A stretch of DNA of 64,000 bases, from the NCBI RefSeq assembly GCF_029369745.1, contig NZ_CP120210.1, forward strand, positions 7,316,001-7,380,000, read 5' to 3'. This stretch comes from Amycolatopsis sp. QT-25 (GTDB lineage Bacteria; Actinomycetota; Actinomycetes; Mycobacteriales; Pseudonocardiaceae). Position numbers and translations under genes: made by a program. The notes beneath the pieces were generated by a model that saw nothing but the letters and a program-made list of their open reading frames with translations, searched no databases and had not been told where the DNA came from. Shown here in pieces: positions 26,153 through 35,159 of the stretch. Every line of letters starts with the position of its first letter. Position 1 is the stretch's first letter.

Positions 26153-26278
26153 GGCGGCCACCTTAATGAGCGGGCACCCGTCGAGTAGTACCGCCAAACG
26201 GCTGCACTCGGCGGGTGACGGGGCGATCACCTGGCATCCCGCGTTGTCGACAGGTCGTAAGCAGGGAGGCCCGGCGGC

Positions 26279-26542
26279 GTGCGGTATCAGGAGATGAAGA
26301 AGGCGGCGGCCGAGAAGGCGATCGCGTATCTGCCCGAAACGGTGAGACGCGTGGAGAGCTACGCCACTGACGCGCTCGACGTCCGCAACACCATCGTCAC
26401 GAGGATGCGGCAGCTGACCCCGCTCGAGTTCGAAGGGATCCTCCGGCCCGCCTTCCAGCAGGACGAAGGGAAGTTGATCGCGGTCGGCGCGGTGATCGGC
26501 GGGCTCGTGGGTGAACTTCAGGTCCTGCTACTCCTCCAGTGA
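26279..26542 (+). pseudogene. C-terminal remnant of a DUF445 gene
   Basis: An 87-codon fragment nearly identical in pattern to the last 87 residues of the two full DUF445 genes that follow (RYQEMKKAAAEKAIAYLPET ... LIAVGAVIGGLVGELQVLLL). The N-terminal 320 residues are missing, and homology fades just upstream of 26,279. GGGAGG at 26264-26269 precedes a GTG, so a short protein might still be made. It is best explained as the leftover of a deletion or unequal recombination in a tandem array. Confidence 0.85.
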
Positions 26543-26590
26543 GGACAGGCGGCTAAGTTCCCCTCAAGCGAGACGCGGGAGGGGCTTCGA

Positions 26591-27817
26591 GTGGACGCCG
26601 TCATCGCCGACCTCGGCGAGCACTGGCCGGTGTACGTCACCATGCCGTTCATCGCGGCACTGATCGGTTACGTCACCAAACGCGTCGCCATCGAGATGAT
26701 GTTCAAGCCCCTGGAGTTCGTCGGGATCAAGCCGGTCCTCGGCTGGCAGGGGGTGCTGCCGGCGAACGCCGAGCGGATGGCGGCCACCGCCACCGAGATG
26801 CTGACGAGCAACCTCGTCGATCCGAAGGAGATCTTCGCCAGACTCGACCCGGCTCAGGTGGCGAAGGAGATCGAACAGCCGCTGCTCCGCGTCGTCGAGG
26901 ACGTCACCCGCGAGGTGATGGAGCAGTACCAGCCGCGGCTGTGGGAAGTGCTGCCGAACAGCGCCCAGCAGCTACTGCTCAAACGCGTGCAGGCCGAGGC
27001 ACCGCGCGCGATCACGAAGATCATGGGCGAGCTCGCCGGGAACATCGACGACGTACTCGACCTCAAGCACATGGTCGTGACGAACCTCGTGCGCGACAAG
27101 GCCTTGCTCAACCGGCTGATCCGCGACATCTCGCGGCCGGAGATGCGGTTCATCGCGCGGTCGGGGATCGTGTTCGGGTTCTCCCTCGGCTGTGTCCAGC
27201 TGCTCGTCTGGGCGCTGACGAAGTCGCCGATCGTGCTGCCGCTGTTCGGGATCGCCATCGGCTGGTTCACCGACTGGATCGCCCTGAAGATGATCTTCCT
27301 CCCGCGTGCGCCGAAACGGTTCTTCGGCCTCTACACCTGGCAAGGCGTGTTCCAGAAACGCAAGGACCAGGTCGCCGCCGACTACGGCGACATGATCGCC
27401 CGCGAGATCATCACCATCCCGAACCTGCTCGAAGCCGTGTTGAGCGGGCCGAAGTCGGACAAGCTGTTCACGATGATCACCCGCGAGGTGCAGCGGACCG
27501 TCGACGCGCAGGCGAGTGTCGTGAAGCCATTCGTCGCGATGGCCGTCGGCAGCAGGCGCTTCCAGGAGATGAAGCAGACGGCGGCGGCGAAGGCGGCGGC
27601 ACGGATCCCGGAGACGATCCGGCACGCCGAGAGCTACGCGGTCGACGCGCTCGACGTCCGGAACACCATTGTGGACAGAATGCGGCGGCTGAACCCGCTG
27701 GAGTTCGAGCAGTTGCTGCGCCCGGCGTTCCGGCAGGACGAGTGGAAGCTGATCGCGGTCGGCGCGGTGATCGGTGGCCTCGTCGGTGAACTCCAGGTGC
27801 TCCTGCTGCTCCACTGA
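26591..27817 (+). CDS. DUF445 family membrane protein (copy 1)
   Basis: A 408-residue DUF445 (YheB/YjiN-like) protein: an N-terminal membrane segment (VYVTMPFIAALIGYVTKRVA), the motif IEMMFKPLEFVG, a second membrane hairpin near residues 195-235 (FGFSLGCVQLLVWALT, LFGIAIGWFTDWIALKMIF), a long helical region and a C-terminal hydrophobic tail (LIAVGAVIGGLVGELQVLLL). The function of the family is unknown. GTG 26591 has GGAGGGG upstream. It starts 48 bases after the remnant and is followed by a full-length paralogue. Confidence 0.9.
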   Translation: MDAVIADLGEHWPVYVTMPFIAALIGYVTKRVAIEMMFKPLEFVGIKPVLGWQGVLPANAERMAATATEMLTSNLVDPKEIFARLDPAQVAKEIEQPLLRVVEDVTREVMEQYQPRLWEVLPNSAQQLLLKRVQAEAPRAITKIMGELAGNIDDVLDLKHMVVTNLVRDKALLNRLIRDISRPEMRFIARSGIVFGFSLGCVQLLVWALTKSPIVLPLFGIAIGWFTDWIALKMIFLPRAPKRFFGLYTWQGVFQKRKDQVAADYGDMIAREIITIPNLLEAVLSGPKSDKLFTMITREVQRTVDAQASVVKPFVAMAVGSRRFQEMKQTAAAKAAARIPETIRHAESYAVDALDVRNTIVDRMRRLNPLEFEQLLRPAFRQDEWKLIAVGAVIGGLVGELQVLLLLH

Positions 27818-27861
27818 CGTGTACCGGATACCGTTTCCCATCCCACGAGCGAGGAGGTCGG

Positions 27862-29085
27862 ATGGACACCGTCCTGGACGACCTCGCCCGCCACTGGTGG
27901 CTGTACGCGGCGATCCCGTTCGTCGCCGCGCTGATCGGCTACGTCACCAAACGCGTCGCCATCGAGATGATGTTCAAACCCCTGGAGTTCGTCGGGATCA
28001 AACCGTTCCTCGGCTGGCAGGGCGTGGTGCCGAAACACGGCGGGCGGATGGCCGCCGTCGCGACCGGGTTGCTGACGTCGAACCTGCTGGACGTCAAAGA
28101 GGTCTTCCGCCGGATCGATCCGGCGATCATCACGCGCGAGATCGAGCAGCCGCTCCTGCGGGCCGTGGACGAAGTCACCCGCGAAGTGCTCGAAAAGCAC
28201 CATCCCAGGCTCTGGGAGGTCATGCCGACGATGGCGCAGGAGCTGCTGATCAAGCAGGTCCAGTCGGCGACGCCGCGGCTGGTGCGCGAGTTCATGGAAG
28301 AGCTGACCGCGCACCTCGACGAGGTGCTCGACTTCCAGCACATGACCGTGCAGCGGCTCACCAGGGACAAGAAGCTGCTCGTCCGGCTGATCCGCGAGAC
28401 GTCGCGGCCGGAGATGGCGTTCATCGCACGCACGGGGAGCTACTTCGGCTTCGGGCTCGGCATCGTCCAGGCGTTCGTCTGGGCGCTGACGAAGGAGCCG
28501 TGGGTACTGCCGATCTTCGGTGGTTGCATCGGGCTGTTCACCGACTGGCTGGCGATCAAGCTGATCTTCGTGCCGCGCGAGCCGGTACGCGTCGGCAGGC
28601 TGGTCCTGCAGGGCAAGTTCCAGCGGCGGCGGGCCGAGGTGGCGCATCAGTACGGCGAGATCATCGCGCACGAGATCCTCACCGTGCCGAACCTGCTCGA
28701 CGCCGTCCTGCGCGGGCCGCGGTCGGACCGGCTGTACGCGCTGGTGGAACGGCTCGTGGCGCGGGCCGTCGACCGGCAGGTGAGCGTCGCGAAACCGATG
28801 GTCACGATGGCCGTCGGCGGGCAGCGGCTGAACGAGATCACCCAGGCGGCCGCGCGGAAGGCGCTGGAGCGGCTCCCGCCGACGATCCGCCACGCCGAGG
28901 GCTACCTGACCGAGGCGATGGACGTCGCGAAGATCGTCGAGCGGCGGATGCTCGGGCTGACGCCGCTGGAGTTCGAGGGGCTGCTGAGGCCGGCGTTCCG
29001 GCAGGACGAGTGGAAGCTCATCGCGGTCGGCGGGCTCATCGGCTTCCTGGTCGGTGAGCTGCAGGTCCTCCTGATGCTCCACTGA
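27862..29085 (+). CDS. DUF445 family membrane protein (copy 2)
   Basis: Second full-length DUF445 protein, 407 residues, collinear with copy 1 and identical to it over several blocks (ALIGYVTKRVAIEMMFKPLE, EGLLRPAF-type tail). The ATG has GAGGAGG upstream. Two nearly identical stretches around 26,660-26,750 and 27,930-28,020 offer recombination sites, which fits the remnant lying just upstream. The products may form homo- or hetero-oligomers in the membrane; this is inference. Confidence 0.9.
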   Translation: MDTVLDDLARHWWLYAAIPFVAALIGYVTKRVAIEMMFKPLEFVGIKPFLGWQGVVPKHGGRMAAVATGLLTSNLLDVKEVFRRIDPAIITREIEQPLLRAVDEVTREVLEKHHPRLWEVMPTMAQELLIKQVQSATPRLVREFMEELTAHLDEVLDFQHMTVQRLTRDKKLLVRLIRETSRPEMAFIARTGSYFGFGLGIVQAFVWALTKEPWVLPIFGGCIGLFTDWLAIKLIFVPREPVRVGRLVLQGKFQRRRAEVAHQYGEIIAHEILTVPNLLDAVLRGPRSDRLYALVERLVARAVDRQVSVAKPMVTMAVGGQRLNEITQAAARKALERLPPTIRHAEGYLTEAMDVAKIVERRMLGLTPLEFEGLLRPAFRQDEWKLIAVGGLIGFLVGELQVLLMLH

Positions 29086-29185
29086 TTCGACTGACGCCAC
29101 TGACGCCGGATCGCGTTTAGCCCGCTGAACGCGCTTTGCGGGTGGTTCTCACCTGCGGGAGACACGGGATGATTACGGTGGAGGG

Positions 29186-30499
29186 GTGGCGTCCGAACCC
29201 CAGCAGCTGCCAGCCGTCCACGAGGCGTGGCTTCCGCGTGAGCACGCGTTGCACCGTCCCCGCCACGGTGGCAGGCAGCTGACCGCGCTGATCAGCGCGC
29301 TCCTGTTCTTCACCACCCCCGCGCTGCTGTGGGTGTCCGGCGTGCGGCCGGGCGAGATCGAGAACCACAAGCTCGCGAGTTTCCCCGGCCTCGACAAGGG
29401 CTGGGGATTCTTCACCGACCTGCCGACCTGGGCCATCGACCAGCTGTCGTTCCGGCCGGGCGCGATCGCCGCCGCGGACGCGATCAGCCGCGGTGTCTTC
29501 GGCGAGGGCGCCCCGCTCGACCAGCCGCCACCGCGGCAGCGGGCAGGCCCGATCCCCGCCCCGCCGGCGCCGACGCCGTCCAAGACCGCGCCCACGCAGG
29601 GACCGACGCCGAACGTCGCGTCCGGCTATCGCCGCGTGGTGCAGGGCCGCGACGGCTGGCTGTACTACGGCTACGACGCGGACGCGAAATGCGATCCGTC
29701 CCGTCCGCTGACCGAGACGATCGCCAGGATCAACGAGTTGCGGCGCGCGGTCGAGCGGTCCGGGAGGCGGTTCGAGCTCGTCGTCGCGCCGGACAAGTCG
29801 ACGATGGTCCCGCAGTTCCTGCCCGAGACCTATCCCGGCAAGGACTGCTCGCGGTCGGCCGAGGCGGCCACCTGGCACCGGATGCTGAAGGACGCGCGCG
29901 CGATCGACCTGCGGCCCGAGCTGCGCGCGTCCGAGGGCCGGGTGCAGCGTCCGGTGTACCCGCCGAACGACACGCACTGGGCGGACGAGGGTGCGCTGGT
30001 GATGACCCGCGCCATCGCGAACGCGATCAAGCCGGGTGTCACGCGGACCTGGGTCAGCGTTCCCGTCGGCCAGTACGACACCGTGGCCGATCTGCCCCCG
30101 CTGATCAGCAAGCAGGGCACGAAGACGAACACGCTGTACAGCCTCCGCCCGGACGGTGTCGTCGAGCGGGCTGGTGAGCCGAACGGCGACATCGACCGGC
30201 CGGTGTACCGCACGGCGAGTCCGCTGATCGGGACCGTGGACGACAAGATCCTGATCTACGGCGACTCGTTCACGAAAGCGTCTTCTCGGTATCTCTCCGG
30301 CGCATTCACGAATTTGACGATGCTGGCGCACTTCACCCAGAAGACGTCGCGCGCCGAAGCCGTCGACGCTTTCGTGAACGCGAACGTGGTGGTCGTCGAG
30401 GCCGTGGAGCGAAGCGTGGCCGGCGGTCAGCTCGCGTTCATCGACCCCGGTTTCCTCGAACCGGTCAAGAAGGCCTTGGCCGAACACCCGATCCGCTAG
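29186..30499 (+). CDS. AlgX/AlgJ-like SGNH O-acetyltransferase-family protein
   Basis: A 437-residue membrane-anchored protein: one N-terminal membrane segment (about residues 32-52, LTALISALLFFTTPALLWVS), a Pro-rich linker at 118-150 (PPPRQRAGPIPAPPAPTP), then an AlgX/SGNH-type domain outside the cell. The signature pair is NDTHWADEGA and LIYGDSFTKAS, matching the DxxH-W and GDS motifs of alginate-acetylation proteins. It probably transfers acetyl groups delivered by an MBOAT protein, the candidate being at 17,551. The start is GTG 29186. Confidence 0.87.
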   Translation: MASEPQQLPAVHEAWLPREHALHRPRHGGRQLTALISALLFFTTPALLWVSGVRPGEIENHKLASFPGLDKGWGFFTDLPTWAIDQLSFRPGAIAAADAISRGVFGEGAPLDQPPPRQRAGPIPAPPAPTPSKTAPTQGPTPNVASGYRRVVQGRDGWLYYGYDADAKCDPSRPLTETIARINELRRAVERSGRRFELVVAPDKSTMVPQFLPETYPGKDCSRSAEAATWHRMLKDARAIDLRPELRASEGRVQRPVYPPNDTHWADEGALVMTRAIANAIKPGVTRTWVSVPVGQYDTVADLPPLISKQGTKTNTLYSLRPDGVVERAGEPNGDIDRPVYRTASPLIGTVDDKILIYGDSFTKASSRYLSGAFTNLTMLAHFTQKTSRAEAVDAFVNANVVVVEAVERSVAGGQLAFIDPGFLEPVKKALAEHPIR

Positions 30500-30588
30500 G
30501 GCTCTGGGTCGGAAGTGGCAGGCGAGGCGTGCTTTCCGTGCAGCTCGGTGCAGCTCGTGAGTGGCGAAGAGGCCACGTATTCGCTTAC

Positions 30589-31518
30589 TTACGCGGGTGT
30601 CGACGATGGAGGAATCGGGACGTCGAGTGTCCCGATTCCTCCATCGCCGGGGGCGTTCGGGGCTCGGTGTTCGACGCGGAACCGCGAGCTCCTGCCGCGC
30701 AGCCACGCGATGAGACGGCAGACCAGGTAGATCACGAACGAGATGGCCGTGACGAACGCGCTCACCGGTTTCCCCGGCGCGAGCGAGAGGATGATCCCGC
30801 CGAGTGCCGCGATCTCCGCGAAGACGATCGACAGCACCGTCGCCTTCCACGGGCTCGCCGTGACCCGCGCGGCCGCCGCGGCCGGGGTCACCATCAGCGA
30901 GACCACGAGCAGCGCGCCGACGATCTGCACGCCGAGGGCGCTCGAAATCCCGACCAGCACCGCGAAGATCAGCGACAACAGCCGCACCGGCACACCACGC
31001 GCCGTCGCGACCGCCGGATCGACCGTGGCGAACAGCAGCGGCCGGTAGATCACCGCGAGCACCACCAGGACGACGACCGAGGCACCGACGAGCAGGTTCA
31101 GGTTGGTCGAGTCGATGGTGATGATCTGGCCGACGAGGATGCCGAACTTGTTGGCGCTGCGGCCGTCGTAGAACGACAGAAGCAGCACGCCCATGCCGAG
31201 GCCGAAGGCCAGGATCACACCGATCACGGAGTCGCGTTCGGACTCGCGGCCGCCGAGGAGCCCGATCAGCAGGGCGGCGAGGACCGCGCCCGCGAGACCG
31301 CCGAGTTCGACGCCGACACCCAGCAGCAGGGCACCCGCCGCGCCGGTGAAGGCCAGTTCGGCGGTGCCGTGCACGGCGAACGACATCCGGCGCATGACCA
31401 CCAGCGGGCCCAGCACCCCCGCGACCAGGCCGAGGACGGCGGCCGCGAGCAAGGCCGTCCGCACGAAGTCGAGACCGAGAAGTTCGCCGGTCAGGGCGAA
31501 GTCGAACATCTTGTCCAC
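30589..31518 (-). CDS. znuB: Zinc/manganese ABC transporter permease ZnuB-type
   Basis: A 309-residue ABC-3 family permease with eight or nine membrane segments (ALLAAAVLGLVAGVLGPLVV, VHGTAELAFTGAAGALLLGV, GILVGQIITIDSTN, IYRPLLFATVDPAVATARGV). It forms the membrane channel of the znuABC metal importer. GTG 31518 lies four bases after the znuC stop; ATG 31509 is an in-frame alternative. The last 35 codons encode a polar tail and contain an 18-bp inverted repeat, so the terminator appears embedded in the coding end. Confidence 0.92.
   Translation of the reverse strand: MDKMFDFALTGELLGLDFVRTALLAAAVLGLVAGVLGPLVVMRRMSFAVHGTAELAFTGAAGALLLGVGVELGGLAGAVLAALLIGLLGGRESERDSVIGVILAFGLGMGVLLLSFYDGRSANKFGILVGQIITIDSTNLNLLVGASVVVLVVLAVIYRPLLFATVDPAVATARGVPVRLLSLIFAVLVGISSALGVQIVGALLVVSLMVTPAAAAARVTASPWKATVLSIVFAEIAALGGIILSLAPGKPVSAFVTAISFVIYLVCRLIAWLRGRSSRFRVEHRAPNAPGDGGIGTLDVPIPPSSTPA
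30604..30646. terminator. Inverted repeat inside the 3' end of znuB
   Basis: Perfect 18-bp arms CGATGGAGGAATCGGGAC (30604-30621) and complement (30629-30646), 7-nt loop. It lies within the last codons of znuB and between two convergent genes, so it likely terminates both transcripts while being translated on one side. Confidence 0.7.
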
Positions 31519-31522
31519 GGTG

Positions 31523-32356
31523 CTAGCCGGCCCGTTCGTCGATGTGGTGGGGTTCGTCCTCGCACAGCGCGCTTTGCGCCCCCGCCACGTGGATCTGCCC
31601 GCCGACCTTGAGCACCTCGATCCGCGTGCCGTACAGCTCGGACAGCGTCTCCGAGTTCATCACCTCGTCCGGCTTGCCGATCCGGAACTGGCCGTTCACC
31701 AGATAGAGCACCCTGTCCACATAGGACAGGATCGGGTTGATCTCGTGGGTGACGAACAGGACGGCGGTGTCCGCCGATCGCCGTCGCTCGTCGATCAGCT
31801 CGCTGACCGCGCGCTGGTGCGCGAGGTCGAGGGAGAGCAGCGGCTCGTCGCACAGCAGGACCTCGGGGTCGCCGACCAGCGACTGCGCGACGCGGAGCCG
31901 CTGCTGCTCGCCACCGGAAAGCCGCCCCACCGGCTGCTTCGCGTACGCCTGGGCGCCGACGGACTCGATGGCCCTCGACACCAGTTGACGTCGTTTCGAA
32001 AGCCCGAAGAGGCCGGTGCCCCACCGGTGCCCGTCCAGGCCGAGGCCGACCAGGTCCACCCCGCGCATCGTCAGGCCCTCGTCGAGGGCGCGCTGCTGCG
32101 GGATGTAGCCGATCCGCCGGTTCGTCCCGCCGGGGCGCCGCCCCGCGATCTCGACCGTGCCCTCGGGCAGCCCCTGCTGGCCGAGCAGGACCTTGAGCAG
32201 GCTGCTCTTCCCGGAGCCGTTCGGCCCGAGGATCGCGAGGAACTCACCGGGCTCGACGTCCAGGTCGAGCCCGGACCAGAGGGTCCTGGAGCCGAACGCG
32301 AGGCTCGCCCCGCGGACATGGACCGCGGGGCGCGCCCCGGCAGGTACGGAAGTCAC
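31523..32356 (-). CDS. znuC: Zinc/manganese ABC transporter ATP-binding protein ZnuC-type
   Basis: A 277-residue ABC ATPase: Walker A GPNGSGKSSLLK, signature LSGGEQQRLRVAQSL, Walker B VLLCDEPLLSLD, and H-loop VLFVTHEINP. It powers metal import through ZnuB. The GTG start at 32356 shares a base with the TAG stop of znuA (TAGTG), so the genes are translationally coupled; longer frames into znuA can be excluded because ABC homology begins at AVHVRGASLAFG. A basic insertion of uncertain role precedes the signature. Confidence 0.93.
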   Translation of the reverse strand: MTSVPAGARPAVHVRGASLAFGSRTLWSGLDLDVEPGEFLAILGPNGSGKSSLLKVLLGQQGLPEGTVEIAGRRPGGTNRRIGYIPQQRALDEGLTMRGVDLVGLGLDGHRWGTGLFGLSKRRQLVSRAIESVGAQAYAKQPVGRLSGGEQQRLRVAQSLVGDPEVLLCDEPLLSLDLAHQRAVSELIDERRRSADTAVLFVTHEINPILSYVDRVLYLVNGQFRIGKPDEVMNSETLSELYGTRIEVLKVGGQIHVAGAQSALCEDEPHHIDERAG

Positions 32357-33297
32357 TACTTCAGTGCTCCCGCCAGCGAGTCCACTTCCTTGGTCATCCA
32401 TGCAATGTAGTCGGTCACACCCTGCGGAAGCGTTTCGGTGACGTCGACGACCGCGATCCCGGCGTTCTTGGCGTCACCGACGACCTGCTGGGTGACCGGG
32501 GTGGTGGTCTGCGCGTTGTTGACCAACGCCTTGACCTGCTTGGCCGAGATCAGCTGCTTGACCTCGTTGAGCGCGGCGGCGGGCACGTCCTGCTCCGCTT
32601 CCACGGCCTCGGCGAAGGCGGGCGGGGTCGCGTCCGTGACCTTCGCGCTTTCGAGCAGGTAGTGCGCCACGGGCTCAGTCGCGACGACGTTGACACTCGC
32701 GCCGTTCGAGCCGCCCAGGCCGGAAACCTTCTTCAGCAGCTCCTGGGTCTTGCCCTTGAACGCGGTCGCGTTGGCGGTGAAGGCGTCCTTCGAGGCGGGC
32801 TGGATCTCGCCGAGCTTCGCGGCGACCTGGTCGGCGATCTTCTCGACGCCGGGCAGGCTGTACCAGACGTGCTCGTTCTCGTCGCCGGTCGCGGCGATGT
32901 CGACGGCGACCAGTTTCTGCGCGCCGGCGGCCTGGTCGGCGAGCTTCGAGAAGAAGTCGTCGTAGCCGCCACCGTTGGACAGCGTCAGCTTCGCGTTCTT
33001 CGCGGCGATGGCGTCACTCGCGGTGGTCTCGTAGGAGTGCGGGTCGGCCGAGGGGTCGTGGATGATCGAGGTGACCTCGACCTTGTCGCCGCCGACGGCG
33101 GTCACGACGCTGCCCCAGACGTCGGTCGAAGCGACGACCTTGATCTTCTCGCCACCGCCCGGGTTCGCGGCGGACGCGTTCTGCGAACCGGAGCCCGTCG
33201 ACGGCTTGTCGCTCGACGCGCAAGCCGTCGCGCCGAGCGCGAGGACGGCCAGGGCCGACACGGCCGCGAAAACACTTTTGGTACGGCGGGAATTCAT
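32356..33297 (-). CDS. znuA: Zinc/manganese ABC transporter substrate-binding lipoprotein ZnuA-type
   Basis: A 313-residue solute-binding protein of the cluster A-I metal-binding type. The signal sequence ends with a lipobox (LGATAC, Cys26), so it is membrane-tethered outside. Metal ligand candidates are His in DPSADPHSYETT, His in DENEHVWYSLP and His in ATEPVAHYLLES, the order used in Zn/Mn binding proteins; there is no long His-rich loop. It is the first gene of znuABC and has a Zur-like box 50 bases upstream of its ATG, pointing to zinc as substrate. Confidence 0.92.
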   Translation of the reverse strand: MNSRRTKSVFAAVSALAVLALGATACASSDKPSTGSGSQNASAANPGGGEKIKVVASTDVWGSVVTAVGGDKVEVTSIIHDPSADPHSYETTASDAIAAKNAKLTLSNGGGYDDFFSKLADQAAGAQKLVAVDIAATGDENEHVWYSLPGVEKIADQVAAKLGEIQPASKDAFTANATAFKGKTQELLKKVSGLGGSNGASVNVVATEPVAHYLLESAKVTDATPPAFAEAVEAEQDVPAAALNEVKQLISAKQVKALVNNAQTTTPVTQQVVGDAKNAGIAVVDVTETLPQGVTDYIAWMTKEVDSLAGALK

Positions 33298-33346
33298 TTA
33301 CTGCACTCCTGCGGATGCCCAGGCCAGTGTCACCGACGCCAGGTAA

Positions 33347-33361
33347 TGGAAACCGTTGTCA
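33347..33361. promoter_or_regulatory. Zur-like box upstream of znuA
   Basis: TGGAAACCGTTGTCA is a 15-bp imperfect palindrome with the TGnnAAnnnTTnTCA form of Fur-family Zur sites. It lies 50-64 bases upstream of the znuA ATG, where a repressor would block the promoter. The assignment rests on consensus form and gene context. Confidence 0.6.
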
Positions 33362-33478
33362 GATTCAACTGTACCCCATTCGGTTGACCGGGCCCGCCGC
33401 GCTGGTAGGCGCTGTACCCAGGGTCACTCTGAATCGAGACCTGCCACACGTCGGGTGATGCTTCTGCAAAACGTTCTG

Positions 33479-33491
33479 AACCGTTACGGTT
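33479..33491. promoter_or_regulatory. Palindrome before the LacI-family gene, possible auto-operator
   Basis: AACCGTTACGGTT is a perfect 13-bp palindrome ending five bases before the LacI-family ATG; a second small palindrome AACGTT lies ten bases upstream. Placement over the start region would suit autorepression. Confidence 0.4.
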
Positions 33492-33496
33492 TGCGG

Positions 33497-34597
33497 ATGG
33501 GCCGTCCTATCCGCACCAGGAGGCAGGCGACACTGGCGTCGTTGGCCGCAGAGCTCGGTGTGTCGAGGACCACCGTCTCGAACGCCTACAACCGACCGGA
33601 CCAGCTGTCCCCTGAGCTGCGCCGACGCGTCCTCGAGACCGCGCGGCGCCTCGGTTACCCGGGCCCCGATCCGGTGGCCCGTTCGCTGCGGACGCGCAAA
33701 GCCGGCGCCGTGGGTCTTTTGCTCACCGAGAACCTCTCCTACGCCTTCCGCGACCCCGCCGCCATCGGCGTGCTCGAGGGGCTCGCGCTGGCCTGCGAGG
33801 ACGCGGGCGTCGGCCTGCACCTGGTCCCGGCCAGCCCCGGCCGCGAGGACGTCGCGGCCGTGCACCGCGCCGGCGTCGACGGTTTCGTCGTCTATTCGGT
33901 CCCCGACGACGACCCGCATCTGGGTGCGGTACTGGAGCGCCCGGTGCCGACGGTGATCGTCGATCAGCCGCGTGTGGACGGTGTCGACCGGGTCGGCCCC
34001 GACGACGCGGCCGCGGTCACCGCGATGGCCGAACACCTCATCTCCCTGGGACACCGGCAGATCGGCGTGCTGTGCATGCGGCTCGCCCGCGAGCGCAACG
34101 ACGACTTCGTCTCCATCCAGCGGCAGAGCGCCGCGCATTTCCACGTCCAGCGGATCCGACTGGAGGCGCTGGCCACCGCGTTCTCCGCGGCCGGGGTCGA
34201 CTGGGCGACGGTGCCGGTGGTCGAGCGCTTCGACCACACCGTCGATGACGGCGCCTCGGCCGCACGGCAGCTTCTCGACGCGTATCCGCAGGTCACCGCC
34301 GTGATCTGCACCTCGGACATCCTCGCGCTCGGGGCGCTGGCCGAGGCGGAACGCCGGGGACTGCGGGTGCCGCAGGATCTGACGGTCACCGGTTTCGACG
34401 GCATCACCGAGGCCGAGCGTTCCGGGCTCACCACCGTCCACCAGCCGGTGCTCGAAAAGGGCAAGGCGGCGGGCAAGCTGCTGCTCAGCTCGGCCGACCG
34501 GGTCGGGCCCAAGGTGATCACCCTGGCCACGGAACTGCGGGTCGGCCGTACGTCGGCACCGCCGCGGACGGCCGAAGAGCGCTGGTTCGGACCGTGA
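33497..34597 (+). CDS. LacI-family transcriptional regulator
   Basis: A 366-residue LacI/GalR regulator. The HTH is near the start (RQATLASLAAELGVSRTTVS, with hinge helix PVARSLRTRKAG), followed by a periplasmic-binding-like effector domain (VGLLLTENLSYAF, VDGFVVYSVPDDD, ITEAERSGLTTVHQP). ATG 33497 puts the HTH at the N-terminus; upstream frames are non-coding. The effector is unknown. Carbonic anhydrase and mutY follow with almost no gaps, so the regulator probably shares their transcript rather than controlling a sugar operon here. Confidence 0.9.
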   Translation: MGRPIRTRRQATLASLAAELGVSRTTVSNAYNRPDQLSPELRRRVLETARRLGYPGPDPVARSLRTRKAGAVGLLLTENLSYAFRDPAAIGVLEGLALACEDAGVGLHLVPASPGREDVAAVHRAGVDGFVVYSVPDDDPHLGAVLERPVPTVIVDQPRVDGVDRVGPDDAAAVTAMAEHLISLGHRQIGVLCMRLARERNDDFVSIQRQSAAHFHVQRIRLEALATAFSAAGVDWATVPVVERFDHTVDDGASAARQLLDAYPQVTAVICTSDILALGALAEAERRGLRVPQDLTVTGFDGITEAERSGLTTVHQPVLEKGKAAGKLLLSSADRVGPKVITLATELRVGRTSAPPRTAEERWFGP

Positions 34598-34598
34598 C

Positions 34599-35150
34599 GT
34601 GAGCCCCGAGGTGCCGGTGTCCTCCGGCCCGTCCGGTCCCCCTGGGCCGGTGACCTCCATCGACGTACTGCTCAAGCGCAATCGAGACCTGGGCGATGTC
34701 ACCCCCGGTGACCGTTCTTCCCCGAGGCCCTCGCTTCAGGTGACGATCCTGACCTGCATGGACGCCCGGATCCGGGTGTTCGAGATCTTCGGCCTGGTCC
34801 AGGGCGAGTCGCACATCCTGCGCAACGCGGGCGGCGTCGTCACCGACGACACGATCCGTTCGCTCGCGCTGAGCCAGCGGAAACTGGGCACCCGCGAGGT
34901 GCTGATCGTCCAGCACACCGACTGCGGTCTGTCCATGGTCACCGAAGACGATTTCAAGGACGAACTCGAAGCCGCCAGCGGACTCCGGCCGACCTGGTCG
35001 GTCGAGGCGTTCCGCGCGGTCGAGGACAGCGTGCGCCGGTCACTGCAGCGCGTCCGGCGCAGCGACTTCCTGCCGCACACCGGCCACGTGCGAGGCTTCG
35101 TCTACGACGTGAAGCTGGGCCGCCTGACCGAGGTCGGACAAGGGTTTTAA
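34599..35150 (+). CDS. Beta-class carbonic anhydrase (short type)
   Basis: Zinc enzyme that interconverts CO2 and bicarbonate. Zinc ligands are Cys53 in TCMDAR, His106 and Cys109 in QHTDCG, with the Asp55-Arg57 dyad; VVTDDTIRSLALSQ and the C-terminal GFVYDVKLGRLTEV match the short mycobacterial type (about 163 residues). With GTG 34599, one base after the LacI stop, the product has 183 residues; GTG 34650 would give a length closer to relatives and is plausible. A carbonic anhydrase beside mutY is also the mycobacterial order. Confidence 0.92.
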   Translation: MSPEVPVSSGPSGPPGPVTSIDVLLKRNRDLGDVTPGDRSSPRPSLQVTILTCMDARIRVFEIFGLVQGESHILRNAGGVVTDDTIRSLALSQRKLGTREVLIVQHTDCGLSMVTEDDFKDELEAASGLRPTWSVEAFRAVEDSVRRSLQRVRRSDFLPHTGHVRGFVYDVKLGRLTEVGQGF

Positions 35151-35159
35151 GCTGGTTCC

